Source: Pirellulales bacterium (GTDB lineage Bacteria > Planctomycetota > Planctomycetia > Pirellulales > Lacipirellulaceae). From it: a DNA stretch of 35,025 nt. Shown here piece by piece: positions 16,023 through 25,069 of this stretch (its first letter is position 1; every line of letters begins with the position of its first letter). The notes beneath the pieces are model-generated. The model saw only the letters and a program-made list of their open reading frames with translations, was not told the DNA's origin and did not search any database. A program made the translations under genes and the position numbers. The DNA lies in assembly GCA_028279215.1 (NCBI GenBank), contig JANQOF010000040.1:1-35025 (forward strand), read 5' to 3'.

Positions 16023-18496
16023 TAACTGCGACTCCCGAGCGCCACGCTCATCGCGCTGGCCAATACCGTGGCTGAACTGATCGGCATCAGGATGGCGGCT
16101 ATCAGCGGCGTGATCCACCCAGCGGCCGCGAGCGAAACAGCGATCAGGTTGTATCCGAGTGCGATCACCAGATTCTGCCTGACGACGCGTTTGGTGCGTT
16201 TGGCCAGTTCGATCAGTTCCACAATCGGCATCAGCCCGGGCGCGGCCACGTACACATCGGCCGCGGCAAGCGAAGCTTCCGCGCCGCCCTCCACGGCAAT
16301 GCCCACATCCGCCGCGGCGAGCGCGGCGGCGTCGTTCACACCGTCGCCAATCATCACGGTATTTTGTCGACCATTCGCATTGTCGCCAACTAGCTCCAAC
16401 TTCTGTTCCGGCAACACGCCACCCAAGGCCCGCGACTCGTCGAGGTGAACTTCGCTTGCTACCCGATGGACTACGCCCTGCGCGTCGCCGGAGACGATCG
16501 TCACATCCCAACCTTGCTTGGCCAGGCCAACGATTGCGTCGGCTGCGGCAGCGTGGATCTTGTCGCCCAGCGCACAGGCCGCTTCGGCGGTGCCATCCAA
16601 CGCAATCCCAATCGCCGTGAGCCCGCGCGATTCGAATTCCGCGAGCTTGTCGCCGATGGAATTCTTCAACGTCACACGCCGCGACGCGAGAAAACGAGGG
16701 GAGCCGACCAGCAGCGGGCGTCCATCGACCATGGCGCGAATCCCACCGTCGCCCAGCTCCTCGACGTCCTTCGGAATACGTTCTGCTCGGTCAATCGCGA
16801 CGTCGCCGTACGCCTCGACCAGCGCCCGAGCCACCGGGTGCGACGAGTGCGACTCGGCGTTGGCGACCACCGGCCCAAGCCAGTCGGGCCCGACCCACTC
16901 GGCAACCGTTGGCCGCCCCCGGGTAATGGTGCCCGTCTTGTCGAGGAGCATGCGGCCCGTCCCTGCGAGCGCTTCGAACACGCTGGCATTCTTCACTAGC
17001 ATTTGCCTACGGGCCGCCACTCCAATGGCCACGGCCATCGTCAGCGGTGTGGCGAGCCCCAACGCGCAAGGACAAGCCACAATCAGCAGCGCAATCGTAT
17101 GGCTCACGGCCACCGACGTGGTTGCCGCCAGCGACCAGCCAATGAACGTCGCGGTCGCGGCGGCCACCACCACCGTAACAAACCACATGGCTGCCTTGTC
17201 GGTGAACTGTACGATTGCTGGTTTGTCGCGCACGCCTTCGTTCACCAAGTGCATCAATCGCGCGACGCGTGTGTCGCTGCCGGTCGACGTTACGCGGACA
17301 TGCAGCGTGCTTCCGATGTTTTGCGTTCCCGCGAACACCTCGTCGTCCGGCTCGACGGGCACAGCGACCGATTCGCCCGAGAGCAGCGAACGGTCGACTT
17401 TCGACATCCCCACGGTCACGACGCCATCGGCGGGAATCAACTCGCCCGAGCGGACTTCTACAATTGCGTCCGGCGTGAGCGAGTCGGTAGGCACTTCGGC
17501 GACACCTTGATCCCGAACGATGCGGCACATGGTGGGCGTGAACGAACCGAGCAGCCCAACCGCTTCATCGGCCCATCGCTGTTGCCGAGCTTGGAACCAC
17601 CGCCCAACGAGTAACAGGAACACCAACACGCTGAGAGAGTCAAAATAGATCTCGCCGGTGCCGGCAATAGTGTTCACAAGTCCCGCCACGCCACCCGCGG
17701 CGAGTGCGAGCGCGATGGGCACGTCGAGACTGGCGACTCGGTTGCGCAAAGCCACCCACGCCCCGCGAAAGAACACGCTACCGGGCCACGCCAGCGACAG
17801 CAAGCCAATCCCTGCGCTCACGGCCCGAAGCAATGTCGCGTATTGACCTTCAATGCCGGAGAACTCACCCGCGTAAAGCGCGATCGCCAACAGCATGTTG
17901 TTGCCGGCACACGCGCCCGCCACACCAAGGCGAATAAGCTGCGTCCGTTCGTTTCGCTTGCGAACCTCAGCCGCCGACGCATGCCGCGCCGGGTGCGATG
18001 GATAGCCAAGGCGATCGAGCGTCGATGCGATCGACGAGAGCTGTGTTTCTTGCGGGTTCCAGATCACCCGAGCTACCGCGTCGCGGAGATGCAGCCGAAC
18101 GGAGGCCACACCTGGCAGCATTTTTGGGAGCCGTTCGACCAACCACATGCAGGCCGCGCAGTGAACGCCTTCGAGCCGCAAGTCGGAACAAACATAACAA
18201 CCGCCGGCTACGGCGTGGCAGTGTTCGGCTTGGAATGCGGGGCTGTCGAACCCTTGGTACCGCTCGCCGCTGGTTCGCGCGGATTGCCGTGGGGCGTCCA
18301 CTGTATCGCGAACGCGGTAGTAGTCGTCGAGCCCGTGCGAGCGAATCATGTCATACACAGTACGACAGCCGTTGCAACAGAACTGCACCGTGGCGTCGGG
18401 CTCAAACAGCCCGCGTGGCACCGGCAGCCCACAGTGGTCGCATGCAACCCCATTGGCAACGTCTGGCGACAGATTCGAGCTTGCGAGCGCGGTCAT
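16022..18496 (-). CDS. ccoI: Copper-translocating P-type ATPase CcoI/FixI for cbb3 oxidase
   Basis: An 824-residue P1B-type ATPase that exports copper for assembly of the cbb3 oxidase. In order: an N-terminal Cys-rich segment (CDHCG and CCNGC, residues 19-44), an HMA metal-binding domain with CAAC at 113-116, membrane helices, the CPC motif (475-477, in VACPCALG), the phosphorylation site Asp519 in DKTGTI, the nucleotide-binding SSHPVA region and the hinge MIGDGVNDAAAL. The ATG at 18496 overlaps the stop of the upstream gene (ATGA). The frame extends 12 codons further up, but that start would lie inside the previous gene. All residues for transport are present. Confidence 0.96.
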   Translation of the reverse strand: MTALASSNLSPDVANGVACDHCGLPVPRGLFEPDATVQFCCNGCRTVYDMIRSHGLDDYYRVRDTVDAPRQSARTSGERYQGFDSPAFQAEHCHAVAGGCYVCSDLRLEGVHCAACMWLVERLPKMLPGVASVRLHLRDAVARVIWNPQETQLSSIASTLDRLGYPSHPARHASAAEVRKRNERTQLIRLGVAGACAGNNMLLAIALYAGEFSGIEGQYATLLRAVSAGIGLLSLAWPGSVFFRGAWVALRNRVASLDVPIALALAAGGVAGLVNTIAGTGEIYFDSLSVLVFLLLVGRWFQARQQRWADEAVGLLGSFTPTMCRIVRDQGVAEVPTDSLTPDAIVEVRSGELIPADGVVTVGMSKVDRSLLSGESVAVPVEPDDEVFAGTQNIGSTLHVRVTSTGSDTRVARLMHLVNEGVRDKPAIVQFTDKAAMWFVTVVVAAATATFIGWSLAATTSVAVSHTIALLIVACPCALGLATPLTMAVAIGVAARRQMLVKNASVFEALAGTGRMLLDKTGTITRGRPTVAEWVGPDWLGPVVANAESHSSHPVARALVEAYGDVAIDRAERIPKDVEELGDGGIRAMVDGRPLLVGSPRFLASRRVTLKNSIGDKLAEFESRGLTAIGIALDGTAEAACALGDKIHAAAADAIVGLAKQGWDVTIVSGDAQGVVHRVASEVHLDESRALGGVLPEQKLELVGDNANGRQNTVMIGDGVNDAAALAAADVGIAVEGGAEASLAAADVYVAAPGLMPIVELIELAKRTKRVVRQNLVIALGYNLIAVSLAAAGWITPLIAAILMPISSATVLASAMSVALGSRS

Positions 18497-19281
18497 GGCT
18501 TCGCCGTAGTATTGGCCTGTTCGCGACAGCACGGGGGAAGTTCATTCGCATCGGGCACGGCGATCGATTCGCCCGCGGAACTGCTCGACGCCACCGATTG
18601 AGCGAGCGCAGCCGGCTCGAGTCCCATACGGCCGACGATGGTCGTCAGACCGACAACAATCAAGGCAATCGCCGTGACCAACGGTAGTTGCTTGCCCAGC
18701 GCTCCGAGCGCCAGTTGCACGCTTGCACCCAACGACACGAGCACCGGCAACGTTCCTACCCAGAAAACGGCCATTACCAGCGCGCCGTAGATGGGGCTCC
18801 CAGTACCAGCAGCCGTGAGCGCGAACGCATACAACCAGCCGCACGGCAGCAAGGTGGTCAGCAGTCCAATGGCAAGCGCTCGCTGGGTGGGCTGCAGTGC
18901 CAAAGCTTGCCGTTGCCCACGCTGAACGAGCTTCACAAACCATTTGGGCGGCCCGAACTGGCCGATCCGTTGACCAAATTGCCGCAGCAACTCAGTCACA
19001 CCGAACCCAATCATTAACCCGCCTGCAAGCAGCATTGCCACGGGCTGCAAGCCGGCAAGCGTCGATGTCATGTCGAGAAGTGCGCCAAGGCTACCTGCGA
19101 CGGCGCCAAGCAATGCGTACGTCGCGAGCCGCCCTCCGTGATAAGCGAGCTGCAACGTGAGCCGCGAAGTGCTTTCGCTCGGCTGCCCGACGGCAAACGC
19201 TACGAATGGTCCGCACATGCCGGCGCAATGTAGCGATCCGAGCAAGCTGGCGACAAACACAGTGGCAACTAGGGCAGTCAT
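18493..19281 (-). CDS. TauE/SafE-like (DsbD-type) membrane protein of the cbb3 cluster
   Basis: A 262-residue polytopic membrane protein of the family commonly found between ccoI and ccoG. It starts with TALVATVFVASLLGSLHCAGMCGPF, where His18, Cys19 and Cys23 form a potential metal or thiol site, and continues GRLATYALLGAVAGSLGALL, LLTTLLPCGWLYAFALTAAG. About six membrane segments can be seen. The C-terminus ends with a CCREQ motif. Members have been linked to copper handling during oxidase maturation; that role is inferred here from context. It overlaps its neighbours at both ends by four bases (ATGA). Confidence 0.85.
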   Translation of the reverse strand: MTALVATVFVASLLGSLHCAGMCGPFVAFAVGQPSESTSRLTLQLAYHGGRLATYALLGAVAGSLGALLDMTSTLAGLQPVAMLLAGGLMIGFGVTELLRQFGQRIGQFGPPKWFVKLVQRGQRQALALQPTQRALAIGLLTTLLPCGWLYAFALTAAGTGSPIYGALVMAVFWVGTLPVLVSLGASVQLALGALGKQLPLVTAIALIVVGLTTIVGRMGLEPAALAQSVASSSSAGESIAVPDANELPPCCREQANTTAKP

Positions 19282-19469
19282 GGGTCCGCTCCTGCTTCGT
19301 TGCTCTCGGTCGCCGCGTAGGGACTCTCGTTAACCAGCGTTGGCGGGTCGGCGGTGGCCAGAGTAAACGCGACTAGCATGAAGGTGAAGTGCCCAAGCAA
19401 CAGAGCGCCCACAATCAGTGGCCAGCGAATGGAATCCAGAAAGTGAGGCTCTGCATTCGGATCAGCCAT
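19278..19469 (-). CDS. Short FixH-like membrane protein
   Basis: A 63-residue protein with one membrane helix: SIRWPLIVGALLLGHFTFML, continuing VAFTLATADPP. Position and sequence match the N-terminal part of FixH/CcoH, a cbb3 assembly and stability protein, whose usual length is about 150 residues with a periplasmic beta domain. Here that domain is missing and only 22 hydrophilic residues follow the helix. AGGAG overlaps the stop of ccoG and sits 6 bases from the ATG. The gene overlaps the next one by ATGA. The tight coupling suggests a functional minimal version rather than a dead remnant. Confidence 0.75.
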   Translation of the reverse strand: MADPNAEPHFLDSIRWPLIVGALLLGHFTFMLVAFTLATADPPTLVNESPYAATESNEAGADP

Positions 19470-19478
19470 GGCGAACTC

Positions 19479-20861
19479 CTAGAGTGGTCCGAGCAAGAAG
19501 AACTGCTCGTCGACGGTTTGGTCATTGTCGTCAGTAATGCGCAATTGCAGCAACGCCTTACCTACTCGGAACACATCGCCAGGCGCCCGCACGTGAACAG
19601 GCTGCTCGAAGGTGTCGCCCGGTTGGACCAAATCGACCTCGGCCCCGTTGGAAATCCACGCACCTTCGGGCTCTACGACATCAATCACGTATCGCCTCGG
19701 CACGCCGGAACGATTGACAATGCGCACCCGCAGCGTGTTCTCCACCACTCCCTGTTCGTCCGACAAATAGGGACGGCCCAGCCCTCTCAGTATCGTCACG
19801 TCGAAAGTACCCTTGCCAGCAAGCACCACGGTAAACGCTCCCACCAACAACGCAATCGCTCCCAGGTAAATCACCGTGCGCGGCCGAACCACTTTCGTTG
19901 GCTGACCTTCCAACGCCGCCTGCGAACTGTAGCGAATCAAGCCCTTCGGTTGCCCGGTCTTCTCCATCACTTCGTCGCACACATCGATGCACTGCGCGCA
20001 ACCAATGCACTCTAGTTGCAAACCGTCGCGGATGTCGATACCGGTCGGGCATACGTCGAAACAGAGGTTGCAATCGACGCAATGCCCCAGACCTTTCGCC
20101 TCGCGATCGCGACCCTTGCCGCGCGGTTCGCCGCGTCGCTCGTCGTAGCCAATAATGCAGCTTGAGCGATCGAGCATTACCGACTGAAAGCGACCGTACG
20201 GACAGCCGATGATGCATAGCTGCTCGCGCCAGTAGCAGAAATCGAACAGCATCAGCCCGGTCACCACCGCCACGACCGCGAACGCGCCGGGATGCTCCGC
20301 CGGCGAGCTCGACCAGATCCAGGCGTGCACTTTGTCGACGCCCACGAAGTACGCCAAGAACATGTTGGCCAAGTGAATGCAGATGACCAAGAACACGCAG
20401 TACATCGCAATCCAGCGCCACGGGGCGACGCTGTGCCGTGGCTTCGAGCCCTTGCCCGTGGTGCCGGTGAACAGCCGCTCGATGGGGCGAAAAAGGAACT
20501 CCATGTACACCGTTTGCGGGCACGCCCACCCGCACCACACCCTGCCGGCAATTGCCGTGACAAAAAAGACGGTAAGGAACAGGCCGACCACAAAGATAGC
20601 CAGCAGCACGGTATCGGTGGGCAAAAAGGTGAACCCAAAGAAGGTAAACTCCCGAGCCCCGATGTCGAGCAATATCGCGGGCTTGCCGCCAATGGTGACG
20701 AACGGCAGCAACGCGTACACCGCGATCAGCGCGTAAGCCACCATGCGGCGCCACCACCAATAGCGGCCGGTGGACAGCTTGGGATAAATCCATCGCCGGC
20801 TACCGTCGCTTTCCAGCGTCGAGAGTACGCGATCTTCGGGTTGGAGTACGGGCAATTCCAT
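19479..20861 (-). CDS. ccoG: cbb3 oxidase accessory Fe-S protein CcoG/FixG
   Basis: A 460-residue membrane protein proposed to act as a cupric reductase in cbb3 oxidase assembly. Membrane helices lie at about 40-58, 84-107, 147-172, 192-210 and 332-351. Two 4Fe-4S motifs are clear: Cys261, 264, 267 and 271 (CVDCNLCFDVCP) and Cys285, 288, 291 and 295 (CIGCAQCIDVC). The upstream WCGWACPQTVYMEFLFRPIE and CIIGCPYGRFQSVM blocks are diagnostic of the family. The C-terminal Ig-like domain (about 360-460) faces the periplasm. It follows ccoP by 51 bases and is coupled to the fixH-like gene, which starts 9 bases downstream. Confidence 0.95.
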   Translation of the reverse strand: MELPVLQPEDRVLSTLESDGSRRWIYPKLSTGRYWWWRRMVAYALIAVYALLPFVTIGGKPAILLDIGAREFTFFGFTFLPTDTVLLAIFVVGLFLTVFFVTAIAGRVWCGWACPQTVYMEFLFRPIERLFTGTTGKGSKPRHSVAPWRWIAMYCVFLVICIHLANMFLAYFVGVDKVHAWIWSSSPAEHPGAFAVVAVVTGLMLFDFCYWREQLCIIGCPYGRFQSVMLDRSSCIIGYDERRGEPRGKGRDREAKGLGHCVDCNLCFDVCPTGIDIRDGLQLECIGCAQCIDVCDEVMEKTGQPKGLIRYSSQAALEGQPTKVVRPRTVIYLGAIALLVGAFTVVLAGKGTFDVTILRGLGRPYLSDEQGVVENTLRVRIVNRSGVPRRYVIDVVEPEGAWISNGAEVDLVQPGDTFEQPVHVRAPGDVFRVGKALLQLRITDDNDQTVDEQFFLLGPL

Positions 20862-20912
20862 TGACTTGCGGCAACGGGTCGGCCGAATAAGATCAAGACG
20901 CGGAGCCTTCCT

Positions 20913-21551
20913 CTAGCCGGATACTTCCGCCTCTGGTTTTGTTTCCGACGGTTCGCGCGGCGGCGGTTCCGGCCAGGGATCGATTTCGTCGCCTTCAACC
21001 CCTCGCGTGGACGGTAAATTCTTGCCACGCAGCGACGCAACGTACGCAGACACAAAGACGATTTCGTTCGGATGGAGCTTCGTCCAGGCAGGCATGGCTC
21101 CGTTATTCGCCCCTTCAGAAACCACTTTTGGGATGTCAGCGATGGTTTTTACGTTCTTGTAGCTGTCGTCGGTCAAGTTCGGCGCCGAAACGCCTTCGCC
21201 CTCTCGGCCGTGGCACTGCACACAGTGCGTCGCGAAGGTGGTCTTGCCGAAATCTAGCCACTTTTCGTCGTTGAGGTACTTAAGGACATTGTCGCCAGTC
21301 GGCTCAAGTTTCAAATCGCCAAACTGCAGCTTTAGGTTCTCCGCCATAGCCGTCTGGAATTGCGTTTGCAGGTTATTCTCGCGAACCGGCGAGTGAAACC
21401 ACAGAACGTAGACCGGTGCAAAGACGATCGTGCCAATGAACAGCCAATTCCACCACCCAGGTGTGGGATTGTCATACTCCTGAATACCGTCGTAGTTATG
21501 GCTCGACAGAAGTTCGTCGGTCTGTTCGGTTTTGGGTAACGTATCGGACAT
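20913..21551 (-). CDS. ccoP: cbb3-type cytochrome c oxidase subunit III, mono-heme CcoP
   Basis: A 212-residue subunit that delivers electrons to the oxidase core. The N-terminus has the typical YDGIQEYDNPTPGWWNWLFI with one membrane helix (33-52). The periplasmic part carries one heme-binding motif, CVQCH (110-114), with the distal ligand Met153 in GAMPAW. Standard CcoP has two such domains and about 300 residues, so the second cytochrome domain is absent. The Pro/Glu-rich C-terminal tail (EIDPWPEPPPREPSETKPEA) is probably disordered. ATG 21551 is 33 bases downstream of ccoQ. Confidence 0.93.
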   Translation of the reverse strand: MSDTLPKTEQTDELLSSHNYDGIQEYDNPTPGWWNWLFIGTIVFAPVYVLWFHSPVRENNLQTQFQTAMAENLKLQFGDLKLEPTGDNVLKYLNDEKWLDFGKTTFATHCVQCHGREGEGVSAPNLTDDSYKNVKTIADIPKVVSEGANNGAMPAWTKLHPNEIVFVSAYVASLRGKNLPSTRGVEGDEIDPWPEPPPREPSETKPEAEVSG

Positions 21552-21584
21552 ATTAGTCGTTAGTGGAGTTGTTAGTGTGTGCGG

Positions 21585-21761
21585 TTATTCGGAGTCCCTT
21601 GAGGGCGGGTCGTCGTCGAGTGGCAACTCGGACCATCGTCTGATCTCGCTTCGCTTGCGGAGCAGCACCCAGAGCAATACGCCACTGAAGATGGTGAAGA
21701 ACATGACCAATCCAACCGCCTTGAGTGTTCGGATGGCATCGTCGGTTTGGAGCCAATCCAT
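21585..21761 (-). CDS. ccoQ: cbb3 oxidase small subunit CcoQ
   Basis: A 58-residue membrane protein: MDWLQTDDAIRTLKAVGLVM, then FFTIFSGVLLWVLLRKRSEI, then an acidic tail. The single helix followed by a positively charged stop and an RRWSELPLDDD tail is the CcoQ pattern; CcoQ stabilises the oxidase complex. The ATG overlaps the stop of ccoNO by one base (TGATG). It is too short to be noticed in many gene calls. Confidence 0.85.
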   Translation of the reverse strand: MDWLQTDDAIRTLKAVGLVMFFTIFSGVLLWVLLRKRSEIRRWSELPLDDDPPSRDSE

Positions 21762-24169
21762 CAGGTGGCTCCTTGTTCGTCCGGCGCGCCGGCAACCACC
21801 TCGTCGGATTGCGCTGCAGGTTCTCCGTCGGGAACCGGTGCTTCGGCATCTGGGGCAGCGTATCGATCGACTCCCAAGCGCTGCAGGTAGGCAATCAACG
21901 CGACGACCTGTTTGTCCGATAGATCAATTTCTTCGCCATCGGCATCCCGGAACGGCTTGCCGGTGATTTGCATGTACTCCCGGTAAATTCCCTTCGCCTG
22001 CGTCTTCGCGTCCTCGGCGGCTTGGCTGCGATCGTCGCCCTCGTACTGAGGGTACGGCACACCGAGCGCTTGCTGGGCCGCGATACGCAGTGGCACCGAC
22101 TCGAAGTCGATCTTCTTCTTCATCAGCCAAGGGTAGGGGGGCATGATCGAGCCTTGGGTCATTACCTGCGGCTCAAGGAAGTGCCGCACATGCCAGTCAT
22201 TACCTCTCACTCCTCCTTCGCGCGCCAAATCTGGTCCGATGCGCCGCGAACCCCATTGGAAGGGATGATCGTAAATCGACTCGCCAGCCAAGCTGTAATC
22301 CCCGTAACGAACGGTCTCGGCCACCAACGGACGGATCATCTGTGAATGGCAATTGTAGCAGCCCTCGGATACATAGATATCGCGTCCCGCAAGTTCAAGC
22401 GGCGTGTACGGCTTCACCGTGTCGATCGTAGGAATATTCGATCGCACGACAAATGCCGGCACCAGTTCCATGAGCGACGCAATCACCACGGCAAGCGTCG
22501 TCATGATCGTGAATTTAATCGGCAGTCGCTCCCATACGCGATGCCACCACAAGGTGCTCCACGTATCGATCTTCTTCCCAACCTCCAGCACGGCAACCAA
22601 GTCAGACTCGGGTGGTTGTTCGGGCGTGAACGGCACGTCCTTCAATGCCGGGGCCTGGTACACGGGAACTTCGTACTTCGCAGGGCGAGCCTTCCATGTG
22701 CAGTAGATGTTCCAACAGCCGATTAGCGTACCGCCCAGGTACAAGAGACCGCCGACCACCCGAATCCAATACATAGGAATGATCGCTTGCGTGGTCTGCA
22801 CGAAATCGGGATACGCAAGCTGCCCCGCATCGTTGATACCGAGCCACATGAGGCCCTGCGTGAGACCTGCGACGTACATCGAAATGGCGTACACCAGAAT
22901 GCCAGCTGTCGCTAGCCAGAAATGCAGGTTCGCTTGCGCGATGCTGTGCAGCTTGGTTTGGTACAACCGTGGGGCGAGCCAATAAATCATGCCAAACGCC
23001 ATGAATCCGTTCCAACCCAACGCACCGGCGTGCACATGGCCGATCGTCCAGTCGGTGTAGTGGCTCAACGCATTGACGCTTTTGACCGACAGCATTGGCC
23101 CCTCGAAAGTGCTCATCCCGTAGAACGTAATGCCGACCACGAAAAATTTGAGCACCGGATCGCCCGGCACTTTGTGCCATACGCCACGAAGCGTCAGCAG
23201 GCCGTTAATCATGCCGCCCCAACTGGGCATCCACAGCATGATCGAAAACACCATGCCCAGCGTCTGTAGCCACTCGGCGGTCGCCGTGTAGTGCAAATGG
23301 TGCGGGCCGGCCCAAATGTAGATGAACACCAGTGACCAAAAGTGCAGAATCGAGAGTCGATAAGAGAAGATTGGGCGCCCGGCCGCCTTCGGCAGAAAGT
23401 AATACATCAGGCCCAAGAACGGCGTCGTGAGGAAGAATGCCACCGCGTTGTGGCCATACCACCACTGCATCATCGCGTCCTGCGCACCAGCGTAAATCGG
23501 ATAACTCTTGAACCAAGCGAGCGCCGTACCCGGCGTTCCCATGGCAACCAGCGGCACCCACAAGTTGTTGAAGATGTGCAGCACCGCCACGGTGACAATC
23601 GTCGCAATATAGAACCATATCGCCACGTACAAGTGCCGCTCGCGCCGCACAATGAGCGTCATAAAGAAGTTCACGCCAAAGAACCCGGCCCATACCACGG
23701 CAATCGCGATGTCGATGGGCCACTCGAGTTCTGCGTACTCTTTGCTCTGCGTAATTCCAAACGGCAGCGTGAGTGCGGCGCTCACGATAATGAGCTGCCA
23801 ACCCCAAAAATGGAGATTGCTCAGCGTGTCGCTCCACATGCGAGCCTTGCAAAGTCGCTGCGTGGAGTAATAGATCGCCGCAAAGATCGCGTTGCCCGCA
23901 AACGCAAAGATGACCGCATTGGTGTGCAACGGACGCAAACGGCCGAAGGTAATCCACTCGATTCCGCCATTCAGCCACGGAAACGGCAACTCAAGCGCGA
24001 GTACGATGCCGACGAGAAAGCCAACAACGCCCCACACCAGCGTCGCGGTCACAAACTTGCGTACAATCGCGTCGTCGTAGCTGAATGATTCCAATGGGCC
24101 GTCAGTGGGCGCAGGGCCAGATCCATGCGGGGCGGTGGTCGCCTCGCTGGCGGTCGTCGAATCGTGCAT
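21761..24169 (-). CDS. ccoNO: Fused cbb3-type cytochrome oxidase subunits I and II (CcoN-CcoO)
   Basis: An 802-residue fusion of the catalytic subunit CcoN (about 25-500) and the mono-heme CcoO (about 535-775) of the high-affinity cbb3 oxygen reductase. CcoN landmarks: low-spin heme ligand His82 (RPLHTNA), CuB ligands His240 (WWYGHNAV) and His290/His291 (WAGPHHLHY), MYYFLP with the expected cross-linked Tyr, and heme ligands His378/His380 (IGHVHAG). The CcoO half has its membrane anchor at 555-577 and the heme motif CYNCH (604-608), in SEGCYNCHSQMIRPLVAE. The linker is about 35 residues (PAKYEVPVYQAPALKDVPFT). Similar fusions are known in some other phyla. The gene starts 3 bases after the Rrf2 gene. 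Confidence 0.96.
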   Translation of the reverse strand: MHDSTTASEATTAPHGSGPAPTDGPLESFSYDDAIVRKFVTATLVWGVVGFLVGIVLALELPFPWLNGGIEWITFGRLRPLHTNAVIFAFAGNAIFAAIYYSTQRLCKARMWSDTLSNLHFWGWQLIIVSAALTLPFGITQSKEYAELEWPIDIAIAVVWAGFFGVNFFMTLIVRRERHLYVAIWFYIATIVTVAVLHIFNNLWVPLVAMGTPGTALAWFKSYPIYAGAQDAMMQWWYGHNAVAFFLTTPFLGLMYYFLPKAAGRPIFSYRLSILHFWSLVFIYIWAGPHHLHYTATAEWLQTLGMVFSIMLWMPSWGGMINGLLTLRGVWHKVPGDPVLKFFVVGITFYGMSTFEGPMLSVKSVNALSHYTDWTIGHVHAGALGWNGFMAFGMIYWLAPRLYQTKLHSIAQANLHFWLATAGILVYAISMYVAGLTQGLMWLGINDAGQLAYPDFVQTTQAIIPMYWIRVVGGLLYLGGTLIGCWNIYCTWKARPAKYEVPVYQAPALKDVPFTPEQPPESDLVAVLEVGKKIDTWSTLWWHRVWERLPIKFTIMTTLAVVIASLMELVPAFVVRSNIPTIDTVKPYTPLELAGRDIYVSEGCYNCHSQMIRPLVAETVRYGDYSLAGESIYDHPFQWGSRRIGPDLAREGGVRGNDWHVRHFLEPQVMTQGSIMPPYPWLMKKKIDFESVPLRIAAQQALGVPYPQYEGDDRSQAAEDAKTQAKGIYREYMQITGKPFRDADGEEIDLSDKQVVALIAYLQRLGVDRYAAPDAEAPVPDGEPAAQSDEVVAGAPDEQGAT

Positions 24170-24172
24170 GGG

Positions 24173-24679
24173 TTATTCCGTCGTGGAAATGGAAGATTCA
24201 GTGGATGTTTCCGGACTCGAATGTCCGTTGGTGCTTCCTTGCAGGTCGGTTGGTTGGGCGACGCAAAGCGGCGGAACCTCGCTTGCCGAATGAAGAAGTT
24301 CGTAGATGGTTGTCGTCTTGTACCGTCGCTCCGTATCGGCCAGCTCGTCATCTAGCAGTTGATGCAGACCGCATAGTTTGCTGCCCGCTTCTTTCTGCAT
24401 AACTGGACACTGTTTTATGCGACGAACCGGATCGACACAATTGACAACTTCAAGCACGCTCAAAGCCCGAGGGTCGCGATTGAGCCTGTACCCGCCATTG
24501 GAACCGCGCTGTGCCGATACCATGCCAGTCCGCGTGAGCGGCTGCAAGACCTTCGGCAAGTAACTCTGCGGCACCATCGTGGCGTCGGCAAGTTGCTGCG
24601 TCGTCTGGGCGGCCTGCGGCCGTTGGGCGAGTTGGATGACAGCACGTAGCGCGTATTCAGCGGTTTGCGATACAGACAC
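24173..24679 (-). CDS. Rrf2 family transcriptional regulator
   Basis: A 168-residue DNA-binding regulator at the head of the cbb3 operon. The N-terminal winged helix (SVSQTAEYALRAVIQLAQRP, LADATMVPQSYLPKVLQPLT) and the wing RGSNGGYRL are characteristic. Cys81, Cys91 and Cys103 (CVDPVRRIKQC, KLCGLHQLL) are candidates for an Fe-S cluster, as in NsrR, IscR and RirA, although the first spacing is wider than in NsrR. It would sense O2, NO or Fe-S status. Position in the operon implies autoregulation together with ccoNOQP. The C-terminal 30 residues are Ser/Thr-rich and probably disordered. Confidence 0.92.
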   Translation of the reverse strand: MSVSQTAEYALRAVIQLAQRPQAAQTTQQLADATMVPQSYLPKVLQPLTRTGMVSAQRGSNGGYRLNRDPRALSVLEVVNCVDPVRRIKQCPVMQKEAGSKLCGLHQLLDDELADTERRYKTTTIYELLHSASEVPPLCVAQPTDLQGSTNGHSSPETSTESSISTTE

Positions 24680-25069
24680 GGCTCACTCTCCGCGATCCAA
24701 AGAGACATCGGAACGAAACGGGCATTCATACCCACATGTCCGAAAAAGTCGGCAATTTGTGTGCCGCCACCCTTCACACCATTTTCGGTCCCACAATTGC
24801 CGTAAATCGAAGGTCGAAAGCGAGGTGACATATTGTCGCACCTCCAATCCAGCGCGATCCGCGTGCCATTGGGACTGGATCGGTGTGCGATATAGCACGG
24901 TATTCTGAGGCTTTTTGGCCGGTTCGCACAGTCGATATCTAACGATTAGGTAGTTCCCGAAGCTGAGTACCGACGCTCTTGAAGTCGGCCATGGAGCATG
25001 TCGACAACTTTTAACGTGAAATTGCCACACACCCCGTAACGCATGTATCAGATCGAAGGACCGATAATC
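24680..25069. other. Divergent promoter region between the cbb3 operon and the Cys-rich barrel gene
   Basis: No gene is recognised. It must hold the cbb3 operon promoter and that of the barrel gene. The most prominent element is an imperfect dyad at 24836-24890. I saw no FNR-type TTGAT-N4-ATCAA box. Confidence 0.5.
24836..24890. promoter_or_regulatory. Imperfect long dyad in the divergent promoter region
   Basis: TCGCACCTCCAATCCAG (24836-24852) faces CTGGATCGGTGTGCGA (24875-24890). The outer six pairs (TCGCAC/GTGCGA) and inner pairs (ATCCAG/CTGGAT) are complementary with a small mismatched centre. Its placement fits an operator or leader hairpin for the Rrf2-led operon. Confidence 0.3.

Noticed and set aside
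19681..20793. 370-codon minus-strand frame overlapping ccoG in another frame
   Set aside because: It is the same strand but a different frame from the true CcoG, and it has Arg/His-rich low-complexity character typical of frame-shifted GC-rich DNA.
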